From contig NZ_GL629647.1 in NCBI RefSeq assembly GCF_000185845.1, forward strand, positions 3,132,113 to 3,153,177: a DNA stretch of 21,065 nucleotides. Reading direction: 5' to 3'. Of the stretch, positions 14,549 through 21,065 are shown piece after piece. The DNA is from Segatella salivae DSM 15606 (GTDB taxonomy: Bacteria > Bacteroidota > Bacteroidia > Bacteroidales > Bacteroidaceae). The notes under the pieces are model-generated. The model saw nothing but the letters and a program-made list of their open reading frames with translations. It ran no database searches and was not told the origin of the DNA. Position numbers and translations under genes: made by a program. Each line of letters begins with the position of its first letter. The first letter of the stretch is position 1.

Positions 14549-14621
14549 TATCTTCTCTTTTGCCTATGTTTTAAAAAAGTAAGTTTGCTTATTTACATCC
14601 AATAAAGATGTTAATAATTTA

Positions 14622-15080
14622 TTATTGATATGGTTCTACCACAACGGTCCAAATCTTCTTTGTTCCATCCGCAGCAGTCACTTCGTACTGATTATCCTTA
14701 GTCCAGTCACCAGGAACTCCGAGATTTGGTGCACCATTGATGGGCTTAATGGTAGCAGCTGTTGATATCGTTAAAGCAACGACAGCCTTTGCTTCTGTAA
14801 AGTTAGCCCTTTCTGCTTCTGGGATATTTTTAGTTGTGTAGCGTATAGTGTAAATACGATTCTCAACATCCTGACTGCGACTAGCAGCCAAATATACTTG
14901 TTTTACCACAGGTTCTCCACTTGCAGGATTCTTTTCAGTACCATAGTAACGCCAATAAACATTACCATTAGTGATGTCACAGCCAGAGAATTCATCCAAA
15001 TGTTCCAAGCCACTTTGTAGGCAGGAAGTAGGTATGATCGCCATAAATATGGCAGCAATGATATATAAGAACTTTTTCAT
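14622..15080 (-). CDS. Surface lipoprotein of the SusCD locus, DUF5018-like repeat
   Basis: A 152-aa lipoprotein. The signal is MKKFLYIIAAIFMAIIPTSC with the lipobox cysteine at residue 20. The mature protein ends in a beta-rich unit whose closing pattern (INGAPNLGVPGDW, YEVTAADGTKKIWTVVVEP) resembles the DUF5018-related domains that commonly follow SusD genes. Such proteins usually act as accessory surface glycan-binding lipoproteins (SusE/F-like position), but binding is not shown here. It follows susD by 28 nt and is the last gene before a terminator, so it belongs to the same transcript. It is short, probably a single domain. Confidence 0.78.
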   Translation of the reverse strand: MKKFLYIIAAIFMAIIPTSCLQSGLEHLDEFSGCDITNGNVYWRYYGTEKNPASGEPVVKQVYLAASRSQDVENRIYTIRYTTKNIPEAERANFTEAKAVVALTISTAATIKPINGAPNLGVPGDWTKDNQYEVTAADGTKKIWTVVVEPYQ

Positions 15081-15108
15081 ATCTTTTACTATTTAGTATA
15101 TTAAAATA

Positions 15109-17061
15109 TTACCAACCTTCATTCTGAGCATCCATGATACCATATGCTTCACGAGTATTCAAGAAGTCTTGACTGATAGGAAGTAAATAACGTCTAGTTG
15201 TAAATACGCGCTGTGCACTGTTCAGCAATGTTACTTGACTAACGATTAGCTTGCTACGATCACGGCTAATTTCAATCTTGTATGCAGGGCGATCGAGGTC
15301 AGCAACAACTTCACCAGCAGCTCGTCCGTGATTAGCGTAGCCACCGTATTTACCCCAGCGTAAATAGCTGTAGTAAATATCTCCTGTCTCATTAGCCATT
15401 TCACAGTTACGTTCACGGATGTAATCTGCCCACGCCTGCTCTTCTGTAGATGCTGTAGAAGGAGCTAAACCACCATGCTTTGTACGAGTCTCATTCAAAG
15501 CTGCAACAGCTGCAGGAATGTTCTTTTTAAGTAATTGTGCTTCTGCCAAGTTCAAATAAGCTTCACCTAAACGCGTAATGTTAAAGTGAAGAGCTACTTT
15601 TGAGTTGTAGTATGCACGTGGTTCTGGTTTTTCGATATTACTTTTTCTCCAGTAGTAGCCAGTAGTAGTGTTATACCATCCACCATCTTCCTTATCACGT
15701 ACGCCCATTGAGATATTACCACCAAGATTTAAGCCCACATTTTCATTCATCCAAGTACACTTGTCATAAACCATTGTAGTATAGAAACGCTTGTCACGGC
15801 CTTTGTACATCAGATCACTGAGGTCACGTCCTACGCCAGCCTTCAATTTATGGTAGCGTTGGAATACAGGATAACCATTCTTGGTCTGATTGAAGTCTTG
15901 AGGTGTAGGGATACGTCGCAAGTCACCATTCAATTGGCTGTATTGATCAACCTGACCAGCTGTTGTAATAGTTGTTGGGTCAAGAATGTCAACGTTATTA
16001 GTATACTGCGAAGTTTCATACCATGGTAATGCTTGCCCAGTGGCTTCGTCTGTAACTAAGAACTGATCAGCTAAATCTTGTGTAGGGAAATAAATTGCCC
16101 AACCTTCGAAAGTTTGACCATTTGCCTGCTTTAAAGCAACTGGACTCAGTGAGTTCTTAACATTATCGGTAGAAATGTTAGGATATGTACGCATTAATTC
16201 TTCAAAACTCTGTACATTGGTATTTTCCTTCTCACGATAATACGCCCATAGAATTTCACGATTATACAAATCTGTCTCATTCCACAAGCTATTGCTTGGA
16301 GTTAAGTTTGTTGCCAGAGTAGAACCGCTGTTATTGATTACATCTGTTGCATATCTTATAGCTATATCCAAATATTTGCTATCCTTGGTATATGCGTATG
16401 CCTGAAGAGCTGCTCTTGAAAGTAAAACTCCTGCAGCATAACGTGTAGGAAGACCCGGCATATTGGTAGTAGGCAAGTAATCTGCTGCTTTGGTTAAGTC
16501 ATTGATGATGATATCATAACTTTCAGCAACAGTCTTAGTCATCTGAATTTTTACCTCATCTGGTTTATCTATACTAAAGACCTGAGTTACTGGAACGAAG
16601 CGTCCCATCTTTCGAGCTTGATCAAAGAAAATCATTCCACGCATTAAATAACCATGAGCTGAAAGTTCTTTCTTTTCTGCTTCGCTCAGGGCTGTGCTTG
16701 CCTCTACATTGTGGATAATCTTATTTGCTTTTCTTAGTAAGCCAAAACGGTTACAACCAAAATCATTGGCAGAGCTTACACCAAGTTCGGTAGCTACTCC
16801 ATCGATACCTTCCCCGACCTGTGAGCATCTCACGGAATTAGGAGTACGTGCCTCCCAACCAACGCTCTGGCCAGAACCTGCATAACCATTATTAATCACA
16901 CTGCTGTAAGCGGCATATACAAAACCTTCTACGGTTGCCTTACTGTTCCAAACAGCCTCGTCATTAAAAACTGTAGTTGGGTGTGTATCCATAGTGTCCA
17001 TGCACGAAGAAATGGAAACAAATCCCAAGCTTAAAATGCCATATTTTATTATCTTTTTCAT
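15109..17061 (-). CDS. SusD/RagB-family outer-membrane glycan-binding lipoprotein
   Basis: A 650-aa SusD-like lipoprotein with lipobox cysteine at residue 20 (GFVSISSC). The N-terminal SusD-like region and TPR scaffold are visible as AHGYLMRGMIFFDQARKMG and YAAGVLLSRAALQAYAYT; the C-terminal domain has TRLGEAYLNLAEAQL from about residue 496 and ends in the family pattern YLLPISQDFLN then QNEGW. It is larger than B. thetaiotaomicron SusD (about 550 aa). SusD proteins sit on the cell surface as a lid over the SusC channel and capture oligosaccharides. It starts 13 nt after susC. The substrate, inferred from the neighbouring enzymes, is host O-glycan. Confidence 0.95.
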   Translation of the reverse strand: MKKIIKYGILSLGFVSISSCMDTMDTHPTTVFNDEAVWNSKATVEGFVYAAYSSVINNGYAGSGQSVGWEARTPNSVRCSQVGEGIDGVATELGVSSANDFGCNRFGLLRKANKIIHNVEASTALSEAEKKELSAHGYLMRGMIFFDQARKMGRFVPVTQVFSIDKPDEVKIQMTKTVAESYDIIINDLTKAADYLPTTNMPGLPTRYAAGVLLSRAALQAYAYTKDSKYLDIAIRYATDVINNSGSTLATNLTPSNSLWNETDLYNREILWAYYREKENTNVQSFEELMRTYPNISTDNVKNSLSPVALKQANGQTFEGWAIYFPTQDLADQFLVTDEATGQALPWYETSQYTNNVDILDPTTITTAGQVDQYSQLNGDLRRIPTPQDFNQTKNGYPVFQRYHKLKAGVGRDLSDLMYKGRDKRFYTTMVYDKCTWMNENVGLNLGGNISMGVRDKEDGGWYNTTTGYYWRKSNIEKPEPRAYYNSKVALHFNITRLGEAYLNLAEAQLLKKNIPAAVAALNETRTKHGGLAPSTASTEEQAWADYIRERNCEMANETGDIYYSYLRWGKYGGYANHGRAAGEVVADLDRPAYKIEISRDRSKLIVSQVTLLNSAQRVFTTRRYLLPISQDFLNTREAYGIMDAQNEGW

Positions 17062-17074
17062 AATTGCCTACAAG

Positions 17075-20000
17075 TTAAAATCCTAAATTAAGTGTAAACG
17101 CTAAAGTTCTTTCTACAGGGTAACCATAATAGCCTGTATCCTTTGGCTCTGGGTCAAGACCGTACTTGGTAGCCTTAGAAATAGTAAAGATGTTCTGTCC
17201 AGAGATACCAACTTTACATCTGTTCAGCCAAGTAACCTTTTTCAACAAGCTATACTTTAAATCGTAACCAAACTGGAAGTCCTTCATACGAATGTAGGAG
17301 CCATCAATCAACCAGAAATCACTATAAGCATAGTTGTTGTTAGAGTTCAAACCTGTATTTGACATTAAGCGTGGATACTGAGCATTGCGGTTGTTAGGTG
17401 TCCAGAAATCTGTCTGGTAGTCGTATGCTATAGGCATATCGCCTGTTTGTCCAGTCTGCATTGCTAATGAGCCTGATGTGTACAGGTCAAAAGCTAAAGA
17501 ACCCTGGAACAAAGTGCTGAAATAGAAACCTTTGTAGCTCATATTGATGTTTAAACCAAACTGATTGTGAGGAGTACTTGATCTACCTAAGCGACGATAG
17601 TCCTCAGAGTTAATCTGACCATCACCGTTTGTATCTTCGTACTTGATGTCACCAGCAGTTAAATAACCAGAGTTATAGGCGTTAATGATACCAGGTGAAT
17701 TGTATACATCTTCTGCACTAGTATAGTATCCTAGATTCTTATACATAGCACCATAGTAGTTCTGCTTTACTTGTTGTGTACGGTGGTATGGATTTAAGCG
17801 TGAAGATTCTGCTTCGCTTTCGTCCAATGCCCAGATAGTGTTATAAATGGTAAAGTTACCAGTAACATCATACTTCAAATTACCAATATTATCTCTCCAT
17901 CCCAATGAAAGTTCTATACCTGCACGGCGATGCTGAGAGTTTGATGCGACACGTGGCAAACCTATACCGAGGGCTGTGTTCAAGTAGGTTTCACCGATAG
18001 GTGCAACCAAGTAACCCTTTGTAGAGTAATAGAAATAGTCGAACGAACCATAAAGGCGACTATTCAAAGATGAAAAATCAAAACCCATATCAAACTGCTT
18101 AGTAGTATACCAAGTCAAGTCTGGAGAAGCCAAGTTACCTTCAGTAAAGCCAGGATAGTACTGTCCATTCATTACGTAAGCATGTGGGTCGTAAGAATAA
18201 GTAGACATATATTGGAAGCGACCAGCACTTTGATCCAAACCTGTTTCACCATATGAAGCACGTAACTTCAATGAATTCAAGATGTTCTTTTCTACTAATT
18301 TCTGCATAAACTTCTCGGCAGTCACAACCCAACCTAAAGAACCACTGAAGAATGTACCCCAACGCTTACCTGGAGCGAAACGGTCTGAGCCGTCATGACG
18401 AATACTACCTTCCACATAGTACTTGTTGTCGTAGTTATATTTTACCTGGCCAATCCATGCAGCACGTCCCATCTCAGCCTCTTCGCCACCATTGGTCTGT
18501 GTGTTAGCATCACCAACACTTATCTGATCGATGTTAAATGCATAATTTTCACGTTGAGATGAGTACCATTCAGTCTTTTCGTAATACTGCTCAAAACCAC
18601 CCAATGCAGAAACATAGTGTTTATTGAACTGTTTTGCATATTCTAAGAAGCCCTGATTCGTGAACGAATAACCTGTAGATGATTGGTGAGCCAATACTGG
18701 TTTATTAGCATAGATAGGTGAATCTGATTCCCAGTCATACTGAGCAGCGTCTTTACGCCAAGACTTCTGAGTTTCTCCATAATAGCGATAGTTGCTTGCT
18801 GCACGAACTTTTAAGCCTTCTACCCATGGTACTGCCCAGATTAATTCTCCCTTTCCATTAATAACATTTTCTATATTGCGGATATAACCAGCATCATTAG
18901 CAGTTTCAGCTACAGGGTTGTCTGTAATATTATATGGTAAGCCGAATTTATTAAGACCTGGATAACGACTAGGCTTATCGTTAATATGAGAGAACACACC
19001 ATAATAATTACTTGCGGTAGAAGTGTAAGGGTGCGTTCTGTGTTGACGATAACCATCAATAGCAGTATTGATAGTTAAGCCAAGTTGTTTAATAATAGCA
19101 GAGTTAGAGATACGGAAGTTAGTTCTCTTCATCCAGTGGTTATTATTCTTATACAACGAGTTCTGGTTAATGTGTCCCAGTGATATATAATATCTGTTCG
19201 TTTCACTTCCACCAGTCAAGCGAATGGAGTGCTTCTGCATCGGAGCCCAATCATTCAAAACTAAACTACGCCAATCTGTATTAGCAAAGTTCAGAGGATC
19301 TGTACCATTCTTGAAATGTTCTAAACCTTCCTTAGAATAAGCAGGGTCAAGGCCGTCGTTCTCACGAGCAATATTTGCATATATTGCACGATCGTAAGAA
19401 CTCATTTTCTTTGGCCAAATGCTTGGCTGAGCAAAGCTTTGGTTAAAATCGTATTCGAAACTTATCTTACCTTCCTTACCTTGTTTGGTTACAATCTGTA
19501 TAATACCGTTAGTTGCACGAGAACCATACACTGCAGTTGCTGACGCATCTTTCAAGATAGACATACTCTGAATGTCATCTGGAGAAAGGTTTGCAAAATC
19601 TACAGAAGAACGAATTACACCATCGATTACGTAAATTGGTTCGCCGCCACCACGGATAGAGATAGAAGGTGTGGAGTTGATACCACCACCAGATGCTTTA
19701 ACAATCAAACCTGGAGAGCGACCTGCTAAACCTTGAGCAATATTAGCTACAGGCATATTGGAAATTTGGTCTGCTTTAACAGTCGAAACAGACGCTATCA
19801 AGTCACGTTTACTGGTGCTTGAGTAACCCACCACTATCACTTCTTCCAGAGCTTTTGAGTCTTCAACCATAGTGATGTTCATAGGCTCTGCAGTTGCTGC
19901 AATAGTGATAGGCTTGTGACCAACATAAGTGATTTCAAGAATATCTCCCACCTTAGCATCTAACTCAAAATTTCCGTCAATGTCTGTTACAGTTCGATTG

Positions 20001-20242
20001 TTTGTACCCTTCACGCCAACAGCTGCTCCTATAACAGCAAGTCCTGTTTTATCGACAACTTTTCCTTTAATCTTTGACGTCTGCTGGGCAGTTTCTGTTG
20101 CATTAGTATGATTTACATCTGCAAAAACATACTGCGGAGATGAACATAACAGCAAGGAACAGAGTCCTATTCCTGCCATCTTCGAACAAGTTAGACCATA
20201 AGGTTTACCCAACTTGTGTAGTGAATAATAGTTTTTAGGCAT
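17075..20242 (-). CDS. SusC/RagA-family TonB-dependent transporter
   Basis: A 1055-aa outer-membrane transporter. After a basic leader, a hydrophobic signal (AGIGLCSLLLCSSPQYVFA) suggests cleavage near residue 41. Residues about 57-128 form the carboxypeptidase-D-like regulatory domain (KGKVVDKTGLAVIGAAV to ITYVGHKPI). The TonB box is EEVIVVGYSS (133-142), then the plug (GLAGRSPGLIV, IRGGGEPIYVIDGVI, DASATAVYGSRATNGIIQI) and a long beta barrel ending in FTLNLGF with a terminal Phe, the BAM signature. There is no STN domain, so direct signalling to an anti-sigma factor is unlikely. It imports oligosaccharides caught by SusD and leads the operon. Confidence 0.96.
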   Translation of the reverse strand: MPKNYYSLHKLGKPYGLTCSKMAGIGLCSLLLCSSPQYVFADVNHTNATETAQQTSKIKGKVVDKTGLAVIGAAVGVKGTNNRTVTDIDGNFELDAKVGDILEITYVGHKPITIAATAEPMNITMVEDSKALEEVIVVGYSSTSKRDLIASVSTVKADQISNMPVANIAQGLAGRSPGLIVKASGGGINSTPSISIRGGGEPIYVIDGVIRSSVDFANLSPDDIQSMSILKDASATAVYGSRATNGIIQIVTKQGKEGKISFEYDFNQSFAQPSIWPKKMSSYDRAIYANIARENDGLDPAYSKEGLEHFKNGTDPLNFANTDWRSLVLNDWAPMQKHSIRLTGGSETNRYYISLGHINQNSLYKNNNHWMKRTNFRISNSAIIKQLGLTINTAIDGYRQHRTHPYTSTASNYYGVFSHINDKPSRYPGLNKFGLPYNITDNPVAETANDAGYIRNIENVINGKGELIWAVPWVEGLKVRAASNYRYYGETQKSWRKDAAQYDWESDSPIYANKPVLAHQSSTGYSFTNQGFLEYAKQFNKHYVSALGGFEQYYEKTEWYSSQRENYAFNIDQISVGDANTQTNGGEEAEMGRAAWIGQVKYNYDNKYYVEGSIRHDGSDRFAPGKRWGTFFSGSLGWVVTAEKFMQKLVEKNILNSLKLRASYGETGLDQSAGRFQYMSTYSYDPHAYVMNGQYYPGFTEGNLASPDLTWYTTKQFDMGFDFSSLNSRLYGSFDYFYYSTKGYLVAPIGETYLNTALGIGLPRVASNSQHRRAGIELSLGWRDNIGNLKYDVTGNFTIYNTIWALDESEAESSRLNPYHRTQQVKQNYYGAMYKNLGYYTSAEDVYNSPGIINAYNSGYLTAGDIKYEDTNGDGQINSEDYRRLGRSSTPHNQFGLNINMSYKGFYFSTLFQGSLAFDLYTSGSLAMQTGQTGDMPIAYDYQTDFWTPNNRNAQYPRLMSNTGLNSNNNYAYSDFWLIDGSYIRMKDFQFGYDLKYSLLKKVTWLNRCKVGISGQNIFTISKATKYGLDPEPKDTGYYGYPVERTLAFTLNLGF

Positions 20243-20498
20243 AATTATTTATTTAAATAAAGTAAACTCTTCTTGTTTCTATAGATTTAGGATATTATTT
20301 CAGACTTTGTAAACATAACTAACTATATCATGTTTCATACATAATAACTGATGCGCTCATATCTATTTCACATTTACAATTAGCTAAAGGAGTTTAGGTT
20401 AAAACATATATTCTTCATATGGTAAATAGGATGTGTCGTAATTAATATATTGCTCAAAAGCATTAAAAACAAACAATATTCGCTATAAATACCAGTGA

Positions 20499-20528
20499 CA
20501 AATTTACATATTTATTTTTTATTAGCAA
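20499..20528 (-). promoter_or_regulatory. Predicted promoter of the susC operon
   Basis: On the minus strand TTG (20526-20528) is followed by 19 nt and TAAATTTG (20499-20506), a match to TAnnTTTG at near-ideal spacing. The implied start near 20490 leaves a leader of roughly 250 nt before the susC ATG. Such a long leader leaves room for post-transcriptional control. Confidence 0.6.
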
Positions 20529-20640
20529 TAGAATTATTAAAAAAATTAATACTTAGTCGATAAAATGGGTGTTTATTTGTCGTTTAATAGTACTAACAAC
20601 AGTTTTCATTATTGTAAAAGTAAATACTTGACTATAAAAT

Positions 20641-20666
20641 AAAGAGAACTACTACATACTCTCTTT
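20641..20666 (-). terminator. Weak hairpin, possible terminator of umuC-like gene
   Basis: AAAGAGA (20641-20647) pairs with TCTCTTT (20660-20666) around a 12-nt loop. On the minus strand it is followed by ATTTTATAG. It lies about 180 nt past the umuC-like stop, so the link is tentative. Confidence 0.35.
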
Positions 20667-20847
20667 TCAGACATACCGACTCATAAAATTTATGGTTGGT
20701 ACTTTATCTTCTAAAGCAGTCAAAATATGGTGATAAGATTTATCATCTAAACACTAACGTGATGAAAGCTGTGCCTAATATGCTATGTTTGCAAACGAAT
20801 ACAATAAGATAATTGCTATCTATTAATTCTCAAGCCACAGACCATTG

Positions 20848-21065
20848 TTAGATTTCTATGGTCAATAGCTCATCTAAATTAGTTAAATAATTAGGAGTAC
20901 GTCTTTCACATTTTGAAGCCCAAATCTGTTTCCCAATCTCTTCTACTCCCAACTGTACAGTTTTAGTTCCATAACGCTGATTAATATTATCAATTGCTCG
21001 CATTAAATTACGACGTTCAAGTCTATTTATAACTGGATCAAATAGAGTTTGCTCTAAAACTCTGT
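20848..21065 (-). CDS. umuC: UmuC-type Y-family DNA polymerase, C-terminal part only
   Basis: The minus strand is open from the right window edge to TAA at 20848-20850, giving the last 71 residues of a longer protein. They read RVLEQTLFDPVINRLERRNL, then MRAIDNINQRYGTKTVQLG, then a Trp and CERRTPNYLTNLDELLTIEI. This is the DUF4113 tail found at the end of UmuC-like translesion polymerases, where the RT-PNYLTN motif and LMxAIDxINxRYG are typical. UmuC is the catalytic part of DNA polymerase V in the SOS response. The 5' end, and any umuD partner, lie outside the window. It reads in the same direction as susC but is separated by about 600 bp and is probably unrelated. Confidence 0.85.
   Translation of the reverse strand, partial: RVLEQTLFDPVINRLERRNLMRAIDNINQRYGTKTVQLGVEEIGKQIWASKCERRTPNYLTNLDELLTIEI

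Larger units (their letters stand above)
14207..14621. other. Intergenic region within the utilisation locus
   Basis: About 415 gene-free bases, strongly A/T-rich, separate the lipoprotein gene from the GH109 gene. It contains a terminator hairpin at 14529-14548 and a -7 box at 14299-14306, and nothing else I can name. No frame in it looks coding. Confidence 0.6.
20243..20847. other. Intergenic region upstream of susC
   Basis: About 600 gene-free, A/T-rich bases. Besides the susC promoter and the hairpin at 20641-20666, a short perfect palindrome (TGATAA, GAT, TTATCA) lies near 20731-20745. No regulator gene or ECF sigma gene is present in the visible part. Confidence 0.5.

Noticed and set aside
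20761..20820. Short plus-strand frame and TATGTTTG box near 20784
   Set aside because: Sixteen codons, no -33 element, and the -7 match falls inside the frame rather than before it.

Overview
The window looks like a chromosomal segment from a member of the Bacteroidales, most plausibly Prevotella or a close relative. The reasons are the SusC/SusD pair, several Bacteroides-type promoters (a -7 box TAnnTTTG with a TTG about 19-20 nt upstream), an arm-domain tyrosine integrase, and an ArdA/PcfK/PcfJ/DUF1896 gene set typical of conjugative transposons (CTns) in this order. The genus is an inference, not a direct reading.

Region 1 (1 to about 7.2 kb) is the integrase-proximal end of an integrative element. 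A partial plus-strand gene of unknown function enters from the left edge and converges on a six-gene minus-strand operon: unknown 143-aa protein, PcfK-like, ArdA antirestriction, PcfJ-like, and two small proteins. A structured terminator lies between them. The operon starts beside a GC-rich, roughly 130-bp nested palindrome at 3977-4111 whose two arms look like related promoters firing outward. To its right, still on the minus strand, are a small membrane protein that seems to have lost its last helix to an in-frame TGA, a DUF1896 protein and the integrase. No relaxase, coupling ATPase or tra genes are in view, so the element is either cut by the window edge or reduced. Integrase, DUF1896 and PcfK/PcfJ form a recognisable CTn module.

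Region 2 (about 6.5-10.05 kb) is a junction and cargo zone. It holds a non-coding stretch rich in short repeats (TGTAGCC heptamers near int; AAAGTGGGGC direct repeats further right), then a HipB/HipA toxin-antitoxin pair with a palindrome over its own -7 box, then an AT-rich DUF2971 gene. The element end must lie somewhere here, but I cannot fix it to the base.

Region 3 (10.05-20.6 kb) is a polysaccharide utilisation locus read leftward in two transcription units. The first is susC-susD-lipoprotein, ended by a hairpin terminator. The second is a GH109-family enzyme followed by a GH95-family enzyme, preceded by its own promoter-like -7 box. GH109 founders remove alpha-GalNAc (blood-group A) and GH95 founders remove alpha-1,2-fucose (H), so the locus can be read as a two-step pathway that strips A- and then H-type caps from host mucin glycans after outer-membrane capture by SusCD. 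No regulator (HTCS or ECF sigma/anti-sigma) is in the window.

Region 4 (20.85-21.065 kb) is the C-terminal end of a minus-strand UmuC-type Y-family DNA polymerase running off the right edge. No rRNA, tRNA, CRISPR array or insertion sequence was found.
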